From: Cryptomeria japonica
Lineage: Eukaryota > Streptophyta > Pinopsida > Cupressales > Cupressaceae
Direction: 5' to 3'
Assembly: GCF_030272615.1 (NCBI RefSeq)
Contig: NC_081412.1
Span: 104,086,796 to 104,150,795 of the forward strand
DNA length: 64,000 bases
Within the stretch, counting starts at the first letter, position 1. Every line of letters starts with the position of its first letter. The notes under the pieces were generated by a model that was given only the letters and a program-made list of their open reading frames with translations, searched no databases and had not been told where the DNA came from. Shown piece by piece: positions 48,234-59,987 of the stretch. The position numbers and the translations under genes are program-made.

Positions 48234-48587
48234 TTTTCAAAATAGTGGATTAGAAAGAGAGATTAGAATGTTGTTGAGACTATTCCTTCACTGGTAGAAC
48301 AGAGTATCACTCCACTAGCAAGAGATTCTTCATCTAAATGAAAAGAAACCTTTTGGGGGTATGGCAACAAGTTGAAAATCATACAAGTTTACCCTCGATT
48401 GATGGTAAGAAGATGATCTTCTTCTTTACTGGTAGATGTGTTAAATTTCACTTAACCGGCAGGCATTTATTATGGTTGTTGAAGGAAAAGACATTATAAA
48501 TATGTGTTTTTCCCTCTGTTTCATTCACTGAGCATTCAAATTTCCTAAGAGCGTGAAGAACCCGAGTGAAGGTATGCTTAGCAAGAA

Positions 48588-51100
48588 GTGAAGCAAAGTT
48601 CTTTCAAGCATCTAAACCGATCAAGCAGATTAAGGTATTTATCAGCTGCTTCCTCCTCTACTCCAAAATTCATTACAAACCCTACTGTTATAGAAGTTAT
48701 TAAATGTCGTAGGCCCATATTCAAGATTATTCGTGAAGTAGCAAAGAAGGATGATATCCTAGGTGCATTTTCAATAATCCCTAAAGGAGTTGCATATGTA
48801 CAAGACCCAAAAATTTGCATACATTGCCACATTGAGGAATTAGGTTCAGAAGAAACCATGAAAATGTATAAGAATGTTATCTGTGATGAAAATGGAACTG
48901 TGAAATCAGAACATAAGGTTATAGAAACCCTAGGTTTTGTGGAAATCCTTGATATCCCAGAATTTCCTAAGGAAGTAATAAGGATAGTGCTTAGCAAAGT
49001 TCATGGTGAATTCTTTTGGCTGGACTCTATTCATGAAATCACAAAGGAAGCAATTAGGGCAATGACTGGCTTACCCTCCACTAGTAGCAGGCCAGATAAA
49101 ACCAAGAAAGTTTCAAATAAAATAGTGATGACTTTAACATGTGCAACTTATGACAGCAGATCTGTGAGAGTTAATGATGTAAAGGATGAGAATGTTAGAT
49201 TCATAAGCATGATATTAGGATATAAGGCCACACATGCTAACCTACTGAACTCAGTTTCCAGTCTATGTATCAAAAGTGCATATGATATGGTTAACAATGG
49301 TGCTAAGATATATGTATGTGAGTGGTTGAAAGATGAATTGATTGATAATCTAAAGAAAATTAAAGGAGATAAGAAAGGTACTTTTCATTTTGGTAATCTT
49401 CTTGTATGATTAATGATATATCTTACAAAAGAGGTTCCTGGTATAGGCAAAAAGGAATTTGGTTATGACATACCGGTAGGGAAACAACTGTTAGATATAT
49501 TCACCGATATGGGGAGAGATAGGGGGAAAAAAATAATAGAGTATTTCCAAGCCTTTAAGGCAAAAATGAAAACAAGGGAGAGATTACCACAAAACATTGT
49601 AGACAAGTATCAGAAAGAAATTTATTTTGTGATCAAGAAGGATTAAATTTGGATGAAGGCAACTCTTCCTAGAACTATTTGGCTAATAGAGATGGGATAT
49701 GAGGCTGATGTGAACATAAATGAAACATATTCCAAAGCCCTACTTGAAGCCCCTAGAGAACTAGAAGAAAAAGTGTTTGGTAATGCTGAGACTATAACAA
49801 ACACTGAAATAGAGGAACATAACAGAGAAATACATCAAAAGTGAAACCAAGTAGGCAAAAGAGATAAAGGAAAACATAATTAATATCATCGGTATCAAAG
49901 AAAGCGGCTTAGAAGGGTTACAACCGGAAGCTCATCACTCACCGGTTGGAACATCATTAGACAATGAAATCCCTGTAGAGTTTAAAAGAGTAGATAGTAA
50001 GAGAAAACCTTCACCAGTACCCTCTCCTACACCTAAGAAAGCAAGAAGGAAACAACAGGCAGTGAGGCCACCAGCTAAAAAGATGACGCCTAAAAGGAGA
50101 AAGAAAAATAGGTTATTCCTCCACTTGACAACCTATTGAATGAGACAACAAATGATGGTAATTTCTCTAATGTAAGTAAATTGTATGATACTTTTACAAA
50201 TGAGGAGAAAAAGAGCATAGAAAATACTATCATCTTACACCTAGACATTTATAAGAAAGTTTTGATAGAGGTTATAGATGATTTACCTAGTGATTTGTAT
50301 AGGCGGCTTGATGCTAAAAGGTTAGCTATTATGGAACTTGACAAGAAAATAAAGATAGAGAAATTACTTGTTGTTCACCCTATAAAATCAGTTGAATAAA
50401 TTGATGAGTTAATCAAAGAAGCCAACAAGATAGTCTTTTCTAGTGGACACAGGCATGTAAGCCTAATGGTCGGCAGGGTTAATGAAATCTCAGAAGAAAC
50501 AACAGATAAATGAGACATCTTCTTTGTAGAGAAGGAGAAACAAGAAGAGCTGAAAAGACCAAAAGCATTCAAGGTATACCAAAAGGATAAGGATAAGGGA
50601 AAAGGAAAGGTAGGTGGACCACCAAATATAAAAGTGATAGATAATCTACCACCACCTTCATTTACCCTACCAGTACCAACTGATAATTCACCGGCTACTA
50701 ATGATGTGGAGACTCTACATGAGGATACAAATCATGAGTCTGAAATTTTGTATACCATGAACATAGACACTCAAGAGGTCAATATTGTAGTTGATAAAGA
50801 CAATACTAAGGAAAAGAAGAAAGATGTTGCTTCTGAGCAATCAACTGATAATATTGAAGTTGAGATTCAGGCAAAACACATTGAGATTGGAGTTAGTGAA
50901 ATGGTTACTGATACCATCAATATTGAGAAACCATCAGAAAAATTGGCAGAAGAGAGCACAATGAAATAGACAGAGACACAAACTGACAAACAGGTTGATC
51001 TTCAAGTACACACAAAGATAGTGCCACCAGCAACTGCTGAAAAACCTAAACCTTTGCTAGTTGAAATGCACACACAAATTGACCTACTAGAGGTCGAGAC
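48588..51100 (+). pseudogene. E1 ORF-B, first part (unknown retrotransposon protein)
   Basis: One main frame runs to the E2 insertion point. The N-terminal domain (48640-49640) aligns along its whole length with E2 ORF-B: NPTVIEVIK, VHGEFFWLDSIHEITKEAI, MTGLP and GYKATHAN. A basic Pro/Lys/Arg region (49990-50110, in a shifted frame) and an acidic region with repeated E-T-Q-T follow. The start Met of E2 corresponds to an Ala codon here. Stops are at 49407-49409, 49644-49646, 49842-49844, 50397-50399 and, shared with E2, TAG at 50967-50969. I recognise no family; the I-T-x-E-A-I-x-x-x-T-G-L-P pattern only faintly recalls plant-mobile-domain proteins. Confidence 0.7.
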
Positions 51101-51879
51101 TATTGGCATATGCACACTCCAATGAGACATTGAAGGTGATTGAAGGTTTTGTCATTGATGGCAACCTTACAATCATATGGCACTGGCAAGGCATTACACC
51201 AGCAAGGCATTACACCAGCATCAACATATCACACTCTACACCGGCACTCAAACCACCAGCACCGGCACAGAGGCCGACATGATTTTTGATATATTATATT
51301 TTTTTTATTATTGTAAAAACTTTATAAGATGACTTGGCAAGTTGTAAAATGACTCTTATATATAAGAGAGATCATTGTAGACATTTTGTATGTAGAAGGA
51401 AAAATAATTAGGCAAACCTATTATGCGAAATATAGGTTAAAGGGTTTATGTAAGAAGCCAAGTAGAAACTAGTACTGAATCTAGCATTATAGATGCTATT
51501 GTAAAGTAGTACAAGATATTGGATTTGTATAATCCATATTGTAAGTTAGTGAGACTTCCCATTGAGCAGTGAGCTCTAGGCACTTGGCCTTCTTGCATGT
51601 ACAGGCCCCTCTTGTAAGTAATATTCTCTTATTGGTCAGTAAGTGAATATTGTGGGTCACAAATCCCACTGAGGTTTTTCCCACACTGGGTTTCCTCACT
51701 AAAATATTGTGTTATGGTGTGTTTCTTATGTGGTTACTTTCATTTCTATTTATTGCATTATTTCTTGCATACCGGTACACTGTTATAATACGCTCTACAT
51801 GTTTTAAGTTAAGAAATTCTAATTATTGGTTAGATACTGATTCACAGCCCCCCTCTCAGTATCTATGGGAATCCTAACA
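51101..51879 (+). repeat. E2 5' LTR (779 bp)
   Basis: It runs from TATTGGCATATGCACACTCC to GGAATCCTAACA. After it, ATTGATATTAGAGCC is a mutated iMet primer site (standard TTGGTATCAGAGC). Confidence 0.9.
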
Positions 51880-51950
51880 ATTGATATTAGAGCCTGGTCC
51901 TCTATTTTCAGAAGCCTAATAGCTTGAGGAAGATCTTGACACCGGTAGAC

Positions 51951-53069
51951 ATGGAAAATCTGATGAAGCAACTAGAAGCAGCTCTCTCAGACTACGATGC
52001 AGAAAAATTGAAAAACATCAAACTTGAAGATGATCTAAAGGTAGCTCAGGATATCATTTAGGCACTTCAAGAGAATTTTACCATTACAAGAAACAAGAGA
52101 AGAGAATTATGTGAAAAGTTGCAAAATGAGAATGATGAAAAGGAATTACTTAATGATGAGATAAGCAAGCTGAAACTGGAGAACATAACAATGAAGAATG
52201 AGATGCAAGATATGACCATGAGATTCTACAAAGAAACTAAAGATAGGAAAAAGAATGAAGAAGAATTGACCGAAAGACTAAGTGATGCAGCAAATGAGAA
52301 CACAAGAATTAGCTATGAAAATGACCTATTAAAGATAGATCTAATGCATACACAAAATGACTCCAATGAACTGATGAGACAGAAAGAGATCTTACAAAGA
52401 GAACTGGATATTGTAAATCAACACAAAGAAAAACTCAAGAAAAGCTCAGAAGAACTTGGTGACTTATTGAAGATTCAGAAACCTAATGGTGATACTTGTG
52501 GAATTGGCTTTGAAGCAGGACAAAGCTCTAGTACTGCAAACACTCAGGATCACAGCAAACCAATAAGACAACCTAATGCTTATTAATTCAATGGAAAATG
52601 CTTTAATTGTAATAAGTATGGGCATAGAGAAAATCAATGTAGATCTAGAAATTATCAGAACATCAACACACCCACCGTTCAATGTTCAAAATGTAACAAA
52701 GTTGGTCACAACTCTGAAAATTGTAGAATGAATGTAAGATGTTATGTTTGTGGAAGATTTGGACACTTATCTAATCAAAGTAGAACACAAACTGGCATAG
52801 GTTATGGCAAAGCTATTCAGAAAAATAATGTGACTTGTTATGCATGTAACAAGATTCGGCATATTGCAAAATTTTGTAGAAGTAAAGGATCACCGGTAGA
52901 CAACAAAAGTTCTAGCTTGAAAGGGAAAGAAAAAGTTGAAGAGGTTAAGAAAGAATTCTCAAAACAATGGATTAGAAAAGCTGATCTAAATGTTGGGAAT
53001 ACTCCTCCACCGGTAGAACCAATCAATGCTTCATTGACAAGACAAAGTAGTGCTTCATCGGTAGGATAG
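51951..53069 (+). pseudogene. E2 ORF-A: coiled-coil, four-knuckle Gag-like protein
   Basis: A single frame of 372 codons from Met 51951 with only two stops: TAG near 52059 and TAA at 52584-52586. Residues 1-180 are a Lys/Glu/Leu-rich coiled coil. The knuckles start at 52599 (CFNCNKYGHRENQC), 52683 (CSKCNKVGHNSENC), 52740 (CYVCGRFGHLSNQS, last Cys lost) and 52836 (CYACNKIRHIAKFC). The C-terminal tail is basic, then Ser/Pro-rich (TPPPVEP). The best preserved copy of this gene in the window. Gag of an LTR element usually has one or two knuckles, so four is unusual. Confidence 0.8.
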
Positions 53070-53414
53070 AGTGGTACTCCACCAGCAGGAAGCTCTTCAT
53101 CAAACTAAAGAAAATCTTCTTTGAGGGTTTGGCAATAAATGAGATATATGTTATTATTCCCTCGGTTAGAGATGAGAAGTTGGAAATTACTTCATTACCG
53201 GCAGACAATGTTAAGTGACTACTTAACTGGCATGCATTAATTGTGGTAGATGGCAAATAAACATTATAAATTTGCAATTTTGGCTCCATTTCACTTCACC
53301 GAGATTTCAAACATTCGAAGAGAGCGATATTTGCAAAGCTAAGAGATTTCAAGAAAAGAGGTGAAGCACTTCAAGAAATCAACCCATCCAAAGGCAGAAA
53401 AAGGTATTTTCATC

Positions 53415-55702
53415 ATGGCATCCACCTCTGCACTTGAATATATAGCAAACCCTACTGTAGTCAAGGTTATAAAACTCCCTAGGTCTGTGTTTCAATTAGT
53501 TCCCAAAGTAGCAAAGAAAGATGATAGTGTAGGTGCTTTTTCTCAAATTCAAAAAGGAGTTGTCTATGTTGAAGACCCCAAAATTTACATCCACTGCAAC
53601 AAAGAGGAATTAGGAAATGAAGAAATCAAAACAATGTATAAATATATCATATGTGATGAATTCAGAAATGTAAAACCGGAACACAAAGTCATTGAAACCC
53701 TAGGATTTACCGAAATCCTCTGCATTCCTGAATTTCCCAAGGATGTGATTAGGATAGTCTTAAGCAGGGTACATGGTGAATTTTTCTGGTTAGATGCAAT
53801 TCACAAAATTACCAAGGAAGCTATCAAAGCAGTGACAGGGTTACCCTCAATCGGTAAAAGGCCCGACAAGACTAAAAAGGTCTCAAATGCCCTAGTAACT
53901 AATCTAACTGGTGCAACATCTAACAAAAGGTCCTTGAGAGTCAATGATGTTACCGACATAAATGTGAGATTTATCAGCATGATTTTAGGGTATAAGGCCA
54001 CTCATGCAAATAGACTTAACTCAGTTTCAAGTTTATGCATTAAGAGTGCTTATGACACGATCACAGATAATGTAAAGATTGATATATGTGAATGGTTGAA
54101 GGATGAGTTAATTGACAACCTAGACAAGATTAAGAAGGATAAGAAAGGAACTTTTAGGTTTGGAAATCTGCTAGTATGTTTGATGCTAAATATAACCAAA
54201 CAGGTTCCCGGTATAGGCTACAAAGAACTTGGATTTGATATACCGGTAGGTAAATAGCTAACAGAACTATTCAACAATATGGGAGAAGATAAGGAAAACA
54301 ATATCCATGATTACTTTCAAGCACTTAAGGTAAAAATGAAGAAGAGAATCAGATTGTCATAGAAAATTGTTGACAAGTATAAGGATAACATATGCTTTGT
54401 AATTAAAAAGGATGAGATATGGATGGAAGTAGTCATCCCAAGGACAATTTGGGTAACATAAATGGGTTATGAGACTGATGACCTTATCATTGAAACTTAT
54501 GCTAAAGCACTTCTGGAAGCACCAAATGAACCAAAGGAAGAAGTATTTGGTAGTGCTGAGACCATATAAAAACAAATTCAATCTAATAAAAGAGTGAAAA
54601 AGGTTGAAGTAGTTGTGAGAAGAGGTTCTAGATAGGAAAAGGCCATTAAAGAAGATGTGATGAAACAAACCGGTATCACTGAGGAAGAGTTAGGAACTTT
54701 ACAACCTGAAACTCACCTATCACCGGTAGGCACTTCTTCAGAGAATGACATGCCTGCAACTTTCAAGAGAGTTGTAAGGAAAAGAGATCCTTCACCGGCA
54801 ACCACACCCTCACCTAGGAGAACAAGACAGAAACAACAAGCAATAAGATCTCCGGTTAGGAAGACTACACCAAAGAAGAAACTGACACCTAAGAAGAAGA
54901 AGAGGACAAATCAGGACATGGCCCCTCTTGACATACTATTGAATGAAATTATAGAGGAAGGTTAACTAAAGAATATAGAAAAATTGTATGACACTCTTAC
55001 AGCAGATGAAAAATAACAAGTGGAAAACAGTGTTATTTTGCACATGGACATGTATAAGAAATTTTTGATGGAAGTGGCAGATGAAGTACCAAATGAATTA
55101 TTTCAAAGATTGGAAGCAAGAAGACAAGCTTTTGTAGAACTTGACAAGAAAATCAACATAGAAAAATTAATTTCTATTTACCCGGTGAACTCACCTAAAG
55201 AAATAGATGATTTAATTGCAGAAGCCAACCAGTCAATATTCTCTACTGCACACCAGCACATTGCATTAATGGTTGGGAGAGTTAATGAGGTGACTAAAGA
55301 AACATAAAATGCATGGGATACATTCCTAGTTGAAAAATAAAAATAGGAAGAGTACATGAGCCACAAACCTATAAAGGTTTATTAGAAGGACAAGGACAAG
55401 GGTAAAGGTAAGTCGGTGGACCACCTAGTATCAAAGTTAAAGACAACTTACCCCCACCTCCTTTGATTACTCCATCGGTAACAACAACAACTAGAGAAGA
55501 TCAACTGGCAGTTGAAAGTATGGATGTAGAGGATGTCAATCCTAATCCTGAAGTCTTATATATAGTGGATGTTGATACACAAAAGATCAACATTGTGGTA
55601 GATTAAGATACAACTGGTAAGACAGACACAGATAGTAAGCCACCGGTAGCTGAGCAAACTGATAACACACAAGAGAAACCGGCAAATGACAAAGAGAAAT
55701 AG
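53415..55702 (+). pseudogene. E2 ORF-B (unknown retrotransposon protein)
   Basis: Met 53415 opens a frame that runs open to 54257, then continues through isolated stops. The N-terminal part (residues 1-330) is globular, with IPEFPKDVIRIVLSRVHGEF and ITKEAIKAVTGLP. A basic segment follows at 54770-54915 (SPRRTRQKQQ, RKTTPKKKLTPKKKKR), which could bind nucleic acid or act as a nuclear signal, then a helical part (55020-55310). A one-base loss near 55410 shifts the frame. The ORF ends at TAG 55700-55702, at the same aligned site as a TAG in E1. There is no match to Gag, PR, IN, RT or RNase H motifs. It lies about 345 bases after ORF-A. Confidence 0.75.
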
Positions 55703-56719
55703 GTAGAAACTCAAACTCAGACTGAGATAGAGCAACAAACAGAGAGACAAGAAGAGCAACAAGCTCCAAAATAGGTACAGGAACAAAGTCACATGGAAAC
55801 AACTCCACTGGAAATAGGAGAAGATCAAAAACCATTGCTTAAAGAAATGGAAACACAGACTGACCTACTAGAGGTCACAACAAGCTTGGTTACTTCTACC
55901 ACCGATGGTATTCAGAATGTTGGTTCCTCATTAGTGGGCTATAAATCAACCAATGGAACAGAAGTACTCTTAGATTCAATTAAGAGGATAATAGATTGCA
56001 GCTCACAAGCTTATAAGGCTATACATGACACCATACCAATTTTGAAGAGGCTAGCTCCTAACTATAACATAGACAATAAGGATTCATTAAATTAAATTGA
56101 AATTTTGTCAAAATACATCAATGAAAACATAGAGACAATTGAGCAAGTAAAGGAAGAGGCATTGAAGGATAAAATAGAAATTGAAAAACAAAGATTCTTT
56201 GAAGATCAGATAAAGAAGTGTACAAGAGAATCTGACACACTTCTACCGAAACTATGTAATTTACTAAAAGAGTTCAAGACTTTGTACAAAGACATATGCA
56301 AGACAAACCTACTAACAACTAATATAGATAAGCAAATAAGCAAGGTACACAATGAAATAAATAAACTTGTAGATAATTTTGTTAACTCACCAGATACACT
56401 ATCAGTTTTTGAACAACAGATAACAAATTTTGAGGATGAATTACTTAAGTTGGGAAGAGAAAAGGAGAAAATAGAGAATAAGGCAAAAAGTTTAAGGTTA
56501 AGACTAAGTCCAAGATTGGACTATCTAGCATTCATGCGGAAAGAGATATCTGAGGCACTTGTAAAAGGATAGAGGACACCGGTAGAGCACATGCAACATC
56601 TCACTGTTACAGTTCAAAGGATAGAGACAGCTATCAGAGATAGTAAAAAGTTTATGGAGAGTATAAACTTAATTTTGGCAGATCTATTTCAAATTATAAC
56701 TACCCAGTTACAAGGTTGA
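55703..56719 (+). pseudogene. E2 ORF-C or C-terminal part of ORF-B: coiled-coil protein
   Basis: In register with the shifted ORF-B frame after the shared TAG. A Gln/Glu/Thr-rich linker leads, with a possible Met at 55793, to a long helical region (LLDSIKRIIDCSSQAYKAI, then Lys/Glu/Leu heptads to 56560) that ends ADLFQIITTQLQG. Stops lie at 55769-55771, 56093-56095 and about 56570. The E1 counterpart is 58924-59788. Its place near the 3' end recalls the extra env-like ORF of Sireviruses, but no membrane segment is visible. Confidence 0.6.
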
Positions 56720-56765
56720 AACTACAAACTCTATTGACATCTTGACAACCTTTGTCATTGATGCC

Positions 56766-56904
56766 AAAGGGGGAGTAGTGGTATGAGAAAATCCAATATC
56801 ACAGGAATCATATGCTCAGGGGGAGCACACATTTTTGGATTACAGTTTTGGATACACTTTTGAATTTTCTCATGAGTGTTGCCATCAATGCCAAAGGGGG
56901 AGAT
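56766..56904 (+). promoter_or_regulatory. E2 repeated polypurine tracts
   Basis: AAAGGGGGAGTAG at about 56766, CAGGGGGAGCAC at about 56818 and AAAGGGGGAGAT directly before the 3' LTR. Such tracts prime plus-strand DNA synthesis. E1 shows the same three. Confidence 0.8.
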
Positions 56905-58918
56905 TGTTAGCATATGCACACTCCAATGAGACATTGAAGGTGATTGAAGGTTTTGTCATTGATGGCAACCTTACAATCCTATGGCACCGGCAAGGCATTA
57001 CACCAGCAAGGCATTACACCAACATCAATAGATCACACTCTACACCGGCACTCAAACCACCGGCATCGGTAGAGAAAGGAAGCATACCGGCACAGAGGCT
57101 GACAAGATTTTTGATATATTATATTTTGTTTATTATTGTAAAAACTTTATAAGCCGACTTGGCAAGTTGTAAAATGACTCTTATATATGTAAAGCGGACA
57201 AATCGCGATCGAACCCTAGTTGTTCTCCCCTCTTCCGACTCCGAGGAGAGAGAAGGGAGGTTCGCTAGGATTCGATGGTTTTTCACTTAGGGGAGAGACT
57301 TTACATTCAAAAGAGGGGTTGAAACTCATAAGATCCAATCCCACGCAATGCAAGATTGGATGCTAAATGAATTTCAAGGGTTAGGAAAGCAAGGCTACCC
57401 TCTTTTGTAAAGAATGTTGTTAAGGAAATTAAGCTAAGCATGCATAGAAAGTCATAAAGATTCGCTTAAAAAATGAGTTTGGGTTATAGGATGAACCTGC
57501 GGACCTGGAATTAGCAGTAAAATGTCGATACGGCACTGTCCTGCAAATTTGAGCAAAAGTTGTCAGGATGATGGCGCCCGGCGCCACGGTCCTCCGAAAA
57601 ATCCGCGAAATGAAGGGGGATCTGTTCGTCTCTGCACAAGGATTCCAGATCTTCAATTTCAGCCACGTACCTGCAACCTACACACAGAAAAGCGAAGACG
57701 ATTGGGGGGTTAGGGATTAGGGGTTTGCCTTTAGGTCAAACCCCGGTTTTGGAATTAACCAAGAAATGAGCAAGAGCTGTAAATGTAAATGACTGTAAAA
57801 CAAGTACTAATACCTTGTTCTAAGGATGTTGGTATCCTTATGTGCGAAGGTTTAGATGTTGTATGTTGTATGTTGTAGTAATATGTTGTATGTGATCTCC
57901 TCTTCAATGGTTGGATCCTTGTCTTGAATGCAACACTTAGCCTTGAATGGAGACTTGAAATGATCAATTGCTTGAAAGAATGCTTGAATGCTTGAATGCT
58001 TGAGTATAATTTCCACGCTTTGTACACATATCCTCTTCATCCCAAATGAGAGAGAAAAATGTAGTTTATATACTTGTCATTTAGGGCTGATAGACTGATT
58101 TTCCCGACCTTAGGCCGACCAGGGAAAGTTAATTTCCAAATTGCAAACAAAAAGACCCGAGCCCCTTAGGAAACTGGGCCCAAAATAGGACCCAGGGACC
58201 AGGGCGCTGGGCGCTCTGGTCCCACCTCCCGGGACAGCAGGGTGCAAGGAGGTTCAGGCCAGGGTGCTTGAAAAATGCAGTTTTCAGTGTCGTGAGCAAG
58301 TTTCAGGGTCTCCATTCAGGTTGCGTGTTGCGTCGCCATCATGAAGACCGAAATGCAGTCGAAATTGCAAGTGTCGCAATTTTAGGACGCTACAATATAT
58401 AAGAGAGATCATTGTAGACATTTTGTATGTAGAAGGAAAAATAATTAGGCAGACCTACTGTGTGAAATATAGGTTAAAGAGTTTATGTAAGAAGCAGAGC
58501 AGAAACCAATACTAAATCTGGCATTATAGATGCTATTGTAAAGTAGTACAAGACATTGGATTTGTATAATCCACACTGTAAGTCAGTGAGACTTCCCATT
58601 GAGCAGTGAGCTCTAGGCATTTGGCCTTCCTGCATGTGCAGGCCCCTCTTGTAAGTAATATTCCCTTATTGGCCAGTAAGTGAATATTGTGGGTCACAAA
58701 TCCCACTGAGGTTTTTCCCACACCAGGTTTCCTCACTAAAATATTGTGTTATGGTTTGTTTCTTATGTGGTTACTTTCATTTTTGTTTATTGCATTATTT
58801 CTTGCATACCATTACACTGTTATAATATGCTCTACATGTTTTAAGTTAAGAAATTCTAATTACCATTTAGATACTAATTCACCCCCCCCCCCTCTCAGTA
58901 TCTATGGGAATCCTAATA
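56905..58918 (+). repeat. E2 3' LTR, split by a solo LTR
   Basis: TGTTAGCATATGCACACTCC to GGAATCCTAATA. The parts 56905-57187 and 58400-58918 align with the 5' LTR; without the insert and its TSD it is about 800 bp. Confidence 0.9.
57188..58394 (-). mobile_element. Solo LTR (S1) of a gypsy-type family related to G1
   Basis: A 1207-bp insert with ATATA on both sides (57183-57187, 58395-58399). On the minus strand it opens TGTAGCGTCCTAAAATTGC, matching the G1 LTR opening TGTAGCATCCTAAAATTGC, and closes TTTGTCCGCTTTACA, matching TTTACA of G1. Shared inner landmarks include GGCAAACCCC and TGTGTGTAGG. No internal region is present, so it arose by recombination between the two LTRs of a full element. 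It is clearly richer in GC than its surroundings. Confidence 0.88.
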
Positions 58919-58923
58919 GAGAC

Positions 58924-59788
58924 AAGAAAAGTGGTTACTCACACCGACAGCATGGAGATTGTGAAAGTAGTTGGGCAGACATCTGGAACTTCCATGACAA
59001 AATTTAGACCAACAAATGTGACTGGGGTACTATTAGATTCAATTAAGAAAATAATAGATTTTAATGTATTGGCATATAAGGCTATAGATGGCACCATTCC
59101 TATTCTTAAATTGATTGCACCCAAGTGCAATGTAGATAATAAATATTCCTTGAGTCAGTTAGACACATTATCTAAGTACATAAATGACAATATATTGACT
59201 ATGGACCAAATAAATGAAGAGACATTTAAAGAGAAAATGGATAAGGAAAAACAAAAATTCTTTGAAGAGATAATAAAGAAGTGCACGGAACACATTGACA
59301 CCCTCTTACCGGCACTGAACACAACAATAATGGAATGTAAGGAACTGTATAGGGACACATGTAATACTAATCTTTTGACAATGGATATTAACAAGGAGAT
59401 CAGAAAATTACAAAAAGAAATTGATGATATAGCTAACAACATCATTGGTTCATCTGAACCAATATTAGTTATAGAATAGGAGATAGTTGGATTCAAGGAG
59501 AAACTTGAAAAATTGGAAAAAGAGAAGGAAAGAATAAAAGGCAAAGAAAAAGAGCTAAAATGTAGACTCGGTCCTAAATTGGATAACCTCGTCTCTTTAA
59601 GGAAAGAGATCTCTGAGGCACTTATTCTAGGACAGAAGACACCAGAAGAGAAAATTCATCACCTCACCAGTACTATTCAGAGGATAGAGGCAGCATTAAA
59701 GGACAGTAACAGGTTTACTCAGAGCCTGAATTTGGTATTAGCAGACTTATTTCAGATTATAACCAACCGGTTACAAGGTTCAAACTGA
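58924..59788 (+). pseudogene. E1 ORF-C (continuation of ORF-B region after E2)
   Basis: It resumes the E1 frame right after the second GAGAC. A coiled-coil protein aligned with E2 ORF-C: VLLDSIKKIIDF, LSKYINDNI, ISEALILGQ and LADLFQIITNRLQG. One stop at 59477-59479, otherwise open to 59788. It is less damaged than the E2 copy. Confidence 0.7.
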
Positions 59789-59835
59789 AACTACACTCAG
59801 TTGACATTTTGACAACCTTTTTCATTGATGTCAAA

Positions 59836-59987
59836 GGGGGAGTAGCAGAACTGAGAAAAATGACTTGCAGAAGAGATCATCTACTCAGGGGGAGCACATA
59901 GTTTTGGTAAGATTTTTGGAACTCAATTTTGGAACACATTTTTGAATTTTTCTCATGAGTGTTTCCATCAATGCCAAAGGGGGAGAT
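59836..59987 (+). promoter_or_regulatory. E1 repeated polypurine tracts
   Basis: AAAGGGGGAGTAG, CAGGGGGAGCAC and AAAGGGGGAGAT in the last 150 bases before the 3' LTR, as in E2. Confidence 0.8.

Larger units (their letters stand above)
51101..58918 (+). mobile_element. Pol-less LTR retrotransposon E2, inserted in E1
   Basis: 5' LTR 51101-51879, 3' LTR 56905-58918 (itself split by S1), perfect TSD GAGAC at 51096-51100 and 58919-58923. The interior of 5.0 kb carries the same ORF-A, ORF-B and ORF-C order as E1. It landed inside E1 ORF-B; the E1 frame continues in register beyond it. Its ends have decayed slightly: the 5' LTR begins TATTGGC instead of TGTTAGC, and the 3' LTR ends CCTAATA instead of CCTAACA. 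Confidence 0.9.

Noticed and set aside
57522-57713. 63-codon ORF in GC-richer sequence
   Set aside because: It lies inside solo LTR S1, antisense to that LTR; no domain.
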